Source: Eopsaltria australis
Taxonomy: Eukaryota; Chordata; Aves; Passeriformes; Petroicidae
NCBI GenBank assembly: GCA_034509425.1
Contig: JAVTVJ010000296.1
Location: forward strand, 1,922,001-1,986,000
Direction of reading: 5' to 3'
DNA: 64,000 nucleotides
Below, in pieces: positions 35,901 to 47,900 of the stretch. Position 1 is the stretch's first letter, and every line of letters begins with the position of its first letter. Under the pieces are notes generated by a model. It worked only from the letters and a program-made list of their open reading frames with translations. It was not told the DNA's origin and ran no database searches. The translations under genes and the position numbers were made by a program.

Positions 35901-38900
35901 TCAGATGACAAATGAACTCATGGCATGTTTACTAAGTGTTACAAAGTGGATGATGTTATTCTGGTTTGACCAGTGGGAGAGTTTTGAGTGGAACAAAGTC
36001 ATGCAAGAAGTTGTGTGGCTGCTAGATCATTATTTTCTCCATTAAAAAGTAAATATGTGAAGGTGAACGACTTTTAAAAGGTTTGAAAACATCCAGTAGG
36101 CTCTAGAAAGCTCTTCAGAAAGTAATGCTCATCAAAAATTGAGGAGGGGCAACTCAGTGCTTAGCTTGCTTCTCAACCTGTAGGTCTTAATTTTTCCGAG
36201 TGGGTTTGTGGGTCTGCTGGCACAGAGTGTGGGTTGTTTGCTGCCTTGATTGCATTTGCAGGACTTTGTGGTCAGTTGGAATCTAAACTTGGGTGTCCCA
36301 CTTGAGTCAGGGTTCCCTCATAATGGACAGAGAAGAAAGGGAAGAGCATCTTGAGAAAGATCATCTGGAGGGGGTCAGCTGCTGGTTCAGTCACTTATCT
36401 ACTTGGCAGGTAAAAATTAACCTTGCATGCTCTAAATAGGCTGAGAGATGATTTTTTTTCTGTATAATTCCATATTTTATACATCTGTCTCTGTTAGACT
36501 TGGTGAACCCAACACACTTTTAAGTCCATAGAGGATTGTATGAACCCTCTGGCAAGAGTCCTATCTCAATTCTTGAGTCTTGGATACAGCCCTTGCTTTG
36601 GAATATACTTTCAAATAGTAGTTGGGTTTGATATTTTTTGCTCAAAGTGCACTGGAATTGCTGGTGTTGCAACAAAGAATGTTCCCCTCTGGGATTTCTG
36701 TCACAGTTGTTGAACTTGTGGCACCTTACACATGGGGTTTGTGTCCATTTTTGTGTTCTTTTCAATATGAAGCACTTGGGATTACCATATTAAATCTTTC
36801 CAAGTCGTGGCAAGGGCAGTGGCTGCTCTGGGTGTGGGTGTTCCACAAGTTGAGGTGGGATGGTCACCAGCTGAAGCAGCAGCAGCAGCAGCAAAACAAG
36901 CAGTGGGTGATCTCAGCTGGCCATGAACACACATTTATACTTGCCAAAAATCGCCTGTCATCCTGGCTTTCTGCTGGAGAAGAAGACTCTCTTGTGCTGC
37001 CCACGTGTTGGCCTCTTACAGAAACACCTTCAGCAAGTTCGGGAGTCCCTGCACAATCAATCATCAGTCACATTGATGGATTCCAGCAGTGCACGCCTTG
37101 CTGTTGTTTCCTGATTCTTAATCCAGCCCTTCAAGCTCTTACTCATTAAAGAAGGTGTCCTACTCACTGGAAGATTTTTCATCTGGTACCACTGGTATTT
37201 CTGGGACCTGGGTCTGCTCTGCTGCCTTGTGTCTCTGTCCAGCCTCCATGTGAAATGTCTCATCCTGGAGTTGTCTGCATGTAGCAGAGGAAGAGAAAGC
37301 AACTTCTCTGAAGATGTGGAGATTCTGGTTTGGTGTCTGTAAAGGCTTAAAATCGGCATCTTCAATCCTGTAGCAGAAATCTTCATCCAAAAGACCTGTG
37401 AGTGACCGTGGCTTCATTCTGTGCAAGAGTCTCAAGGATCATTCTGGAGGATGGAAAGAGGAAAGCCTCTAGAGAGGCTCCCAGCACTGAGGCAGGCAGT
37501 GGTTCCTCAGCCCTCCTTCCCACCTTCCCAGGGGGGAATGGTGACCTCTCCTTTGGCCTGATTCAGTGTCAGTGCTCAGGAAGGGGCCCACGTGAGTACA
37601 AATCCCTTTGACTGTGCAGGCCCTGTGGACGGAGCCGTGGGGCTGAGAATACTCTGCAGCATGGGGCTCTCATTTCTTCAGGGGGAAGACTGGTTCTCAT
37701 GCAGCACCTTTTTATCTGTAAGGGGGGAGAGAGAGTTAAGTATTTATGTACTCACCTATTTGCTTTATCCTGAGCAGAGCTGAAAGCTGCATTTTTGCCT
37801 TGCGCTTCCTTTTGTGTGCATTTCACTGCCAGCCTGTTTGAAAGCCCCGCGTTCCTCCAGGGACTTTCCAGCCAAAACTGATGCAAACTCTTTCTTCTCA
37901 GGTGCCTCACGATCATCTGTCATCCAATGCAAGCCAGGAGGCAACTGCCCCAGCAGACACAGAGGCATGACTAGGCAGCTCTCCCCTCTATCTGTTGCTG
38001 AAGATTCTGCTGCTCCCATTCTTGAGCTGCAGAATCGAAGTCCCTCGGGAATCTGTCGGCACAGCAGAGTCGAGAGGCAGAGCAGATCAGGTAGGAACCA
38101 CAGCCGCACTCCCGGTGCCTGCCGGAGGCCTCTCCCCTCTGTCTCTGGAGAGATGGGGCAGGGCCCGAGCATGCTGAGGTTTGGTTTGCCACGGGCAGGT
38201 CCTTCCCGAGCCCGGGGGTGAGGCGGGAAGGCGGCACGGCCGGGAGGAGAAGCTGGGAATTCTCTGCAGGTACACGGTGTGCGTTGGGTACCCGGAACAG
38301 CGTGAGGCACGGAAGATCCTCAGAGCTGCTTAACCCTAGCACACATTTAGATTTCACAGAGTGGTTGTGTCTCCTCAGCTTTGGCCTGGCCACACACCAG
38401 GGCCCTTAGGAGTTCCTTCTCAAAGGCAGTGACAACCTCAGCTTGCGCCACGGAAGGTCTGATGAAGAGGAAGAGAAGGAGCAGCAGGTGGACGGATTTC
38501 TATCACAGCTCAGATCATCAGTCAGCTGCACATCAGGGCTTCCATCACCCACTTCTCTGCACAAGTTTAGCTCAAATGAACCTGCAGGCATGGTGAACAC
38601 TGACCTCTTCACTGTGGTGTCCATCCAGCAGCTGCAGGGATGGAATGGGAGCAGTTAAAATGTGCAGCCACAGGCTTGTGAGTCTGCTCAATCACACTGC
38701 TGAGGAGGAGAGACTTTGAACAAGTGAAGTAATTTAACTGTCCCAAGTTTTTTGTGAATGAAGTGATTTAATTGCCTGAGTTCTTTGGAAGACTGCCTGT
38801 GTAGACACTGTAAGCAAAAAGGGGTAGAAGAACAGGTTGGATCTCCCTTGCACACTGGATTTGGGGGAGCTGAACTTTCCTCTTGTCACTTCACTGCTGA

Positions 38901-41900
38901 TGGCAGCAAGAATCACCCATTTCCTTCTTGTGTTGGAAAACAGAGGGATCTTGTACTGCAGGAGAACTCTCTTGATGGAAAGCCTCAGAAGAGTATTGCA
39001 GGTGATCATTGCTGTAAGGAGTTGATGCAGCATCTTGCAGTTAAGATCATAGCTAAGATTCCAGAAAACCAAATCTCGTTTTTCCAGATATCAGGCTGAA
39101 ATACCTGTGAGTGGTGGCACTAAGGTACGTCCAAAATCAGAATCCATCTTCTCCAAGAAATGGCTCTAAGCCACTTGAGCAGTGCCTGGACATCATACTC
39201 TTCTGAACATTTACTTTGCATTTATTGATTTCCCTTTTGTCCTGATCTTCCCTTCCTCATCAGAGAGGTCTAACTATGACTGACCCAATAGGTGAACAAA
39301 TATAAAGAATATCATTTTCCAGGGTGTAGTTGCCAAATAGCCAAAAGAGTCCCAGTCAAAGCTGTAGCTTTTGGTTCTCCTCATCTCACTCTTGTGAAAA
39401 CTGCAAGCAAAAGGCTTTTCTGTGACCATCTTGGCAGTAAGAATTGCCCTGTGGACCAAAGGATTGTGCAGGGGTGTTTCTGCTCACTGCCTTCCACACA
39501 GTTTGCCATAGGCCAGTGCCATCTCCCCGTGTCACCTGCAGTGTGATCTGCATTCCTACCTGTCCTTTCAACCTTGTTTCTGTGCTCTTCCCAGGATAAT
39601 TCTCTTGGTTTGCTCCAGTCCCATCTAAATGCAGACCCCAAGGATTTCTGCTACCTTGCCAGTTCTAAAATGCTGTCTCCCAACCATGTTGGCTGATCAA
39701 TTTGTTTTCTCCTCATTCTCATTTGGTGTCTAAACACAAGTGCTTGCTCCAGCCCCATGGAAATTCCTAAACCTCTTCAATAGGAACCGTGTGCCTGCTC
39801 ACCCTGAGCCCTTGAGTTCAAGCCCTGACATTATTTTGAAACATATTTCTTACCTTGTCCTTTTTATTCTTTGGCCAGGAATTAGTTGTGCACATCCCAT
39901 GGATTTTGAAAGCAGCTGTCAAGCTCCTCTGTCACTGGGATCAATCACAATTTCACTTAAGTTAATTGCATATATCTGGTCTAGAGTTAAGTGCCTCCAG
40001 TGAGCTTAGATGCAGAGAGATGTAGATATATGAGGATGGAATCAGCTCCCCTCTCACCATGCCTTTCCATTATCATTAAATAGAGAGGGGCCCCAGACAA
40101 TGTGTTTATCCTGAATACACAATTATTTGCTAACTACATCACCTGGGATGAATCCTACTAATTAAACACTTACAGCAACTCCCCACTGTGCATTTATTTG
40201 GGTTAAAACTTACACAGGTCTTTAAATCCAAGGCAGATCTTGCAACAAGTGTGTGTTTCTGTGCCTTTCCCTGACATTCAGGCCTGGGACTGTAACATCC
40301 AAGCCAAATGCTGATGGTGGTGTCATGCACAGTGACAGCAATTCCATCATTATTTCATAATTGAAAAATAGAAAGCATGGCTAAAAGTGCTTTATTCTTC
40401 TGCCATTGTGTGATTATTTTAAGTGGTAGCTGAAAATGCACTAATTGCATGGTAGTTTTACTTAGCAGGAAGACCTGCAAGTCGATGTTACTATAATATA
40501 TTCTCTTTAAGCCATTCTAACTTGCAAATAAACTGTAATTTACCTTTCAATAGATGTCAGTCATTATTAGTACCATAAAAATATCTACTTTCTCTCAGCA
40601 GCCAAGGAGAATGCTAAAAGGATGCTTGGCTTTTCAGACCCGTGGCTGATTATCCTCTGCATGTTTTTAATAAACCTGTAATTTTATTTAAATTCTTGAA
40701 TCACCACTAAACAGTGGAGCCACTAAATACAGATTATTTTTAGGAAAAAGCCACATCACACAATTACAACCACAAAAAGCTCCATGTCCGAGTTAGGAGA
40801 ATTCTTGATTGTGAATGTACTCCCCACTATGATAAATCTTTTTTTATGCGTAGTGTTGGTTTACAGTAGTAGCTTGGAACCCCAGTTTGACATTTCTGTA
40901 TGGCTAATGTAACAAAAACATTAATATAAAAGGAAACTGAACCTGAGTGTGAAAGGATAGCTCTGTCACATAAAAGTTGAATGTAGGACAGAGTATGCTC
41001 TCACTCAGTGAATCTGTGACTTCTCTCAAAATCATATTGTTTGTCCTGTATATCACATCATGTATTAATGTGACTGAAAATTGATAGGAGTAGTTAAGAA
41101 TAGCTTCAGGCCAGGATTTTTAGGAGATTTTCCCATTTCTTCTGCCAAACTGGTGCAACGTGGTCAAACAGGGTGAATGGTGGGAGCTCCCGGGACAGCA
41201 GTGTTAGTGCTCCTTGTTTTCAGCTGGGATCAAGGAAACCAAAATAGGGATCATGGGGAGATGTGTCTGGAGAGCAGACCCCACTTGTGTTAGGAAATGT
41301 GCTTTCAGGTCTGAAAACCACTGTGCTAAAATAGGAACTCTCCAATCGCTCCTTATTTGTGCGCAGAGGTTTATTTCTAGGCATGCCAAGCTTCACTTTT
41401 GTCCAGTTCCCTTTGTTAACTTCAAAAATGTGAGTACACCAACCTGACTGCAAAAAGCCTTTCTCTGCTTGGGTACATAAAACCACCAAACTGTTTCTTT
41501 TTTCCCCCATCCCAGCTTGCAAATAAAAGAGTGAATGTGGAGTTCAAGTCTTGAGGAATAAGAACCTGTTCCTGTCTCCAGTCCTACAGGCTCAGAGAGC
41601 TTTTCTGTTGCACACATGCCCAGTAATTGCCTCCACAGTGTCGTTGGTTCCAAGGGATGTATTTTTATTCTGGAGGTTTGCTGGCAGAGGGGATGAAGGG
41701 CTGATAAAGCAAACAGTGACAACAGCTTATTTGTAATGCTATTACCTCAGCCTTCAGTGTTTTGTTTGTGTTTGGTTCTGTCTCCCTGAAGTGACAGAGA
41801 TGGTATTATTAGAATATTTTTGTGCAGGATTTCAGTATTTATGGGACATAGAGGAGTTATAGGGAGAAGGCAAGGGATGATTTGTGACTTGGACCAGACG

Positions 41901-44900
41901 GGGAGATTTTGCCAAGAATTGTTCCGAATGCATTCATTACATGTACAACTCTTTCTCTATTCTTCTTTTTTTTTCTTTTTCAGGGGAAGAAGGAACACAA
42001 ACGCACACAGAGAGCAGCAGCCAAGAAGCTGAAGGACAGACACGGTGCCAGTCTTGCACATCCACATTTCTCAAGCTAATCTGGAGATTCCTGATCATTT
42101 TGTCCGTCTCTTCCTCCTGGGTTGGGACCACACAGTTTGTCAAAATCACGTTTGAGACCTTTGACTGTCCCTTTTTCATGACTTGGTTCTCAACAAACTG
42201 GAACATTATGATTTTTCCCATTTATTATTCCGGGCACCTTGCAACGGCGCAGGAAAAGCAGTCTCCAATCAAAAAATTCAGGTAGGCTTTGTCGTGGCAG
42301 TATCCCTTTAAAAAATCCTAATTCCTGAGGCCTGAGATCACTGCTGTGCTCAGTGGTGTCAGGAGGCAGGATAAAGGTCATGCTGCAGAAAACCTCATTC
42401 ATAAATAGCTCACTGGAGGCTGACAGATGAGTGATGTGTGCTGAATAAATGGATACTTGACTGTCATTTTTTAATGAGTTGAAAAGGTTGATAATCTGCT
42501 TATAATCTTGCTGTTGTGTTGTCAAATATCTCTATATTTTGTGTTCTTGCCATTGATTAATCTGTCCTGGTCCATTTAGGATAGAATAGTGTTGGGTACA
42601 ACCAAACCAGCTCCTGGCTGAGAACAAAGATGCTCAGAGTTGAGGAGGTGATTTCCATGTGGAAGAACATGGCTTGCTCTCTATGCTGAGTGTGGCAGGA
42701 TGCAAACTGCCCTTTCCTCCTGCTGGAAATTTATAAATCCCTTTCCAGAAGTCCCTGGGAAATCAGAGAAATACAAGGGTAGGGGAGAACCCAAAGGAAT
42801 CATCCAGTCCAACCACCCTGCAGCAGGACTGGACTGGCTTAGCCTCACCTTAGCCAGTTCTGAAGAAAACCACATCTAATCTGTCTCCAGGGCTTGGAAG
42901 TACCTCACATTCTGTGACAATTGATTTCACACTTCCTCCTCCACTTTTATTATTTATTATTCCACTGATCTGACAGTGACATGGGAGCTGCTTTAAAGAA
43001 CAGGACAAAACTCAACTTGCCAAGAGATACCACACCTTGCCCAGGGAGGGAAGAGATTCACAGGGTAACTTTGAGCTGAGACCCAATTCTGTTGTTCCAG
43101 TGCAGGCTTGCTTTGAAAACGACCTGCAGATTTGTCTGTTCCACCAGGAATTACCCAGCATGGGGCCCATCCCTGGCTCTACTGTCACTGGGCACAGAGG
43201 GAATCCCATTTGTGACTGTTTGAGTGCATCAGGGCCAAACTCTTCCCTCAGGTGCTTTTTGCCAGGAGCTGCGATGTAATTTGGCCCTAAATTATAATTT
43301 CTGTCAAATCAGCGTGGCTGAAATTGGACAGTTGCACTTAATTAAGTGCTTCTCTGCAAACCCTGGTGCTTTGTCTGGTAATGATGCTTCATTCAGATTT
43401 CTGCTGGAGTGTTTGTGAGAACACTGACAGTGTCAGCTTGGCTTCTGCATGTGGGGTGAAGTAATAACAGTGGCACAGCAGATAAGGAGGAAGGTGAGAA
43501 GAAACATCCCTGCAGATAAATCCTCTGCTGTTGGTTCATTGATTATATCTCTGTCAGAGCAAAATCTTAGGGCAATGCATAAAAAGAATTCAGCTTTTAA
43601 AGTGGAGGACACAGTCTTAAATGCCCACAGGAATTTCTGTGGTGGGTCTGTGAATGTGTGGAGTCAGGACACCGGTGTTAGAGCTGATGGGAATCTTCCC
43701 AGTGTATTTCTTACTCCAGATATGTCAGGAATTCACATCCCAAGGAGGGAGTAACTGCTGGTAAATAAGGATTTTGTCATGAGGAGCAACTGTTTGGTCT
43801 GTGCTGTGTTACAACTTAACTGCCCAAACTCCTTCAGTTTGGATATGGGATGGGCAGGAGGAGCTCTGGATTTTTTGGTGATTTAAAGAATCGAAAAGCA
43901 TCATCTGTAGATTTAAATTATAGACAGATTTAATCTGGAAAGGATGTTTGGAGGTCATTTCACCCTCAGAACAGGGACGTTTTCAAACCTGCATTGATTG
44001 TATATTTTCTTCATTTGCATTCTTGATATTGTTCCTATTACAAGGCTTTTTATTACATTTTGAAAGATTTCTTGCTGCTTCATTTGCCTGGTTTATTCCT
44101 GTGCAGTAGCTAATTCTTGTCAATAAACCCATTTGTAGCAGTTCCAGGCTTGCCTCAGAGACCAGAGATGATTTGTCTTTGTGTTCCTGGAGGGTGTAGT
44201 TACTCTCCAGGAGCTTTAAAGACATCAGATGTTGTGTCCAGCAGATATTCCCAGTGGATCTGAGCAAACAGTGTCTGTGACATCTTGGCAGAGATCAGTG
44301 ATCCTGGGAGTGCCTTGCAGAGTGCTGCCCCAGGCTGGCACAGCTGCAGAGAGCCACTGCTCCTTTAATGAATCCCACTTGGAAGGACAGGAGTGTCAAT
44401 CCTCAGTTTTAGATTGGCTTTCTGGAAAGTTTAGGCTGCTCAGTGCCGGAAGGGACTGTGAGACAGATGGATTTTTGACAAGGACATAGAAGGGGAATGG
44501 CTTCAGATTGAGAGAGGGCAGGTTTAGATTAAATATTGAAAAGAAATCCTTGTCTGTGAGGGCAGTGAGGCCCTGGCACAGGGTGCCCAGAGAAGCTGTG
44601 GCTGCCCCTGGATCCCTGGAAGTGTTCTAGGCCAGGTTGGATGGGGCTTGGAGCAACCTGAGACAGTGGAAGGTGACCCTGCCCATGGCAGGGGGTTGGA
44701 ACTGGATGAGCTTTGAGGTCCCTTCCAACCCAAAACACTCTGGTATCCTATTATTATAATATTTGAGGTTATAAATTGTGTATTTCTTACCTATCACCCT
44801 TTACCTTAGAGATTCAACCTTGTGGTCTGAGGAAATAACTCATTGTTATGAACTCCCTCCTGCATTTATGTGAAGTGTCTTGGTTACCTTGAGGCAGAGG

Positions 44901-47900
44901 ACACAGCTCTTGGTATCCCCTCAGTATTGTAAATAAAAGCTATGCCCCACAGAATGAAACTCCTTCCATTAGTGCTGGATAAGATGATCTGAAGCTCAGG
45001 AAGCTCAGCAGTAGGAAATTTAACCCTGCCACTGTTTACCAGAGCAGAAGACACTGCACAGACTGGATTAGGATCCTCATGCAGTTGTGGTGTGGAATAG
45101 GTGGGTGAAGTTTTCAGTGTCAATACATTTTGCCTCCCCATCTGGAGTCTTGGCTTCTCAAGGACAGACACTGACACTGAGCAGCTTCCTGCCAGGATGT
45201 ACCCACGGTGTCAGAGCTGAGATTGGTGCTGCAGGCTCTTCCCAGCCTGGGGCACTGGCCAGGGAAGGCATTGGAAGGTGCAGGTTTAATGTGGACAAAA
45301 CACACTGGGAAGAGCTGGATTTCTTGGAAGACAAGAAGTGAGCATCACTTGAAGCACAGACTGAGCCATAAGCAGCTGGAATTTGTAGATGAAACTTGTC
45401 ACTGCAGGTTTCTCCCCCACAAGGCTCTCCCTGTGTGTTGCAGCAGCAGCTCAGTCCAGCTCCCTCGGCCCCTTGGGGAGCAGCACCGCAAATCCAGACC
45501 TGCTCTGCAAAGGGCTTTTCAGAGGAGACATGAGCAACACCATCAGCTGGGCTTCCCATGGGCCATTCCTGTGGGACACAGCGTTCCTTGGTGCTGCCCT
45601 GAGCCAGGCACTGCTTATGTGAGAGTTTCACACAGAATTCCCTTTCCTTTTCCTCCAGCTCTGGACCAGACACATGGAGCTGGTCAGGCTCTTTCTGCCA
45701 GTTCAGATTTGGTCAGTGCTGGGAGCACAACTCACCAGGGTGCTCAGCCACACTCAGTGTGGAGCCTGTCCCCTGCAGGGGAGCTTGCAGGTGTTTCATT
45801 GCTGCAGATGCCGTCATTTAGGCAGAAGCACTGAATTTGTGCTCACAGGAGCTGCTGTGCTGTTTGCTGCCCTGATGACACTGTGGCCTTGCCAAGTTCC
45901 AGTCCAGGTGATGTCACTGCTTTCTCTGTGTTCCTGTACCCCAGGTCTCTGCCTGTTTGCTGGGTGTTTTTCTGTGAGTTGTTTAGAAGCAGCTGCTGGA
46001 TTTCACTCCAGAGGCAGCTGTAGGGAACAGGAGGGAACAAACCCATTCCTGTACAGGGCCTGGCATCACAATAACTGAGAGGGCACACGAGCTGTTTAGT
46101 GGGTGCCAGAGGCAAAGCTGCACGACTGCCTGAGGTGCTGTAATTCCTGAGAGCATGGCACCCTGCCCAGAGCTCATGGCTGAGGGCTACCTGCAAGTAA
46201 AAAAAGAGTTATTTGTGTTAGAGGGCAGGTTTTAAATAGACTTCTTGTGCATTTGGAAATAGTTTGTGTCACAGTTTCAGGGTCAGCTGCCCTTAGAAAT
46301 GTCTGTGCCTCTAAGTCAGCAGCCTGCAGCATTATTTGTGTGGGGAGGGTTCCAGGGAGCCCTCTCTCCTGACTGAGCCCAGGGTTTTAATCACTGTCAT
46401 GTTGGATGACTCCTGCAAGTTTAATTTTAGTTGCATGTCAAAGAGGCTGAGTTAACCACTGAGCCACCAGCCCTCACACAGCCTCAGGCAATCTGACTGG
46501 GAAAATAAAGTATTCTCCCTATCTCCTCATTGACTGAGCATTATTCATGGAGCTCTCCTTAAGCACAGGGGTGAATTCATCAAGTCTCTGCCTCACTCAG
46601 CACGACCCTGTCAGAGACTTTGCTGTGTTTTCTTCACTGAGAGTTGAGGAACCACCAGCTCCTGTTTTGTGTGGTCACTGCTGTGTGATGGAGGCCCTTC
46701 ACCTGCTTAATCAGTCCCTTGCCTGGGGCCTGTGAAGCATTTCCAGATTCTTTTCCTGGCTGTGCATCTGTGCTCATCCCTCCCAGTGCTTCTGGGAGCT
46801 CAGGAATAGGTGACATTGCTGGGGCAGCCACAGCTGCCTCTCCCAAATCAACCAGCCCAGAGCCTGACCCAGGATAATGTAATAACCCCTGAGCCTTCCT
46901 CCTGTGAGGATTCACACTGTCAGGGCACTTGGATCCATCCTGCTGACTCTGCTCTGGGTTTGTCCATGTGCAAACATCCCAGAGATCTGCAGCATAGCAA
47001 AACCTGGCCCATTCTGGCATCTGGGTCCAGCTGTGCCCTGCATTTCTGGAGGCAGCCCAGGCACCTTTCTGCTTTGTTTTAACACAGCAGAGGCTCCTCT
47101 CCTCTGAGATCCTGACAGCTCCTGAGGCAGGTTGGATTTATAATGATCCAGTCGTGCCCCAGAAGTGATGGCAGAGTTCCCACCACACCAGTCTGGAGTT
47201 CACAGTGCAGGTCTGTTCCTGCCAGGACGTGGGGCACCCTGGCTGTGGTGTCATGGAATGGTGACAATGTGCACTCACCTGTCTGGAGGTGAGACAGTCT
47301 GAGCCCAGAATCACCCTCTGCATTCACCTGAGTCTCAAGGGGAAGCATTTTTTAAAGGTAAACTGATAAATCTGTGTGTCAAGAAGGACTAAAGTGCCAC
47401 CAGTGAGTTCCTTGTCACAAAGGGAAACTTGTCACCTCTAACTCCTCTTGAAATCAGAGTTACAAAAGCCTGCAGTCAAAGTTAGGCATTTATTTATTTA
47501 TTTGCTTCACCAAGTGTTTGCTTTGCATCTCAGATAAATGATGAACACCAGTAGCTGTTCTTTCTTTGTATTTTAAACATTTTTCTCCTGATCTTGGGTG
47601 AACAGGACTCCTGAGGGCGTTGAGGTCAAGTACAGTGAAGGAGATAATTAGCAGATCCACCAGCCTGAGTGTTAACTTATTGGATACCCTGACACAGAAT
47701 TTGAGAGTGGAATTTATTATTACCAGAAATGACTGCTTTGTACCCCAGGTTGTCCTGGTGGCAGCAGGGAATGAGTGGTTATTAAGTAGAATCATAGAAT
47801 CATTTAGGTTAAGATGTAGCTGATCTCAGTTATTACACAGATGTTATTATTCTACTTTCCTCAAAATGAGAATGATGGTTTCCAACCTTAAGAGTTAAAA

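Larger units (their letters stand above)
26854..37901 (+). other. SLC35F4: SLC35F4 intron 1
   Basis: This 11-kb intron has donor gtaaat and acceptor tctcag. Besides the (TG)17 tract and two CR1 copies it holds mostly unique sequence. A CpG-bearing unique stretch at about 33030-33345 is a candidate regulatory element. A (CAG)5 run lies at 36877-36893. Confidence 0.75.

Noticed and set aside
36622..37149. 175-codon plus-strand frame containing a glutamine run
   Set aside because: The run comes from a (CAG)5 tract; there is no family match and no in-phase splice partners.
37765..38310. 181-codon minus-strand frame over the CpG patch
   Set aside because: It is the antisense shadow of SLC35F4 exon 2 and its GC-rich flank.
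45158..45834. Overlapping 171- and 208-codon open frames on opposite strands in SLC35F4 intron 3
   Set aside because: Mirror-image frames in GC-rich intron, without motifs or splice context.
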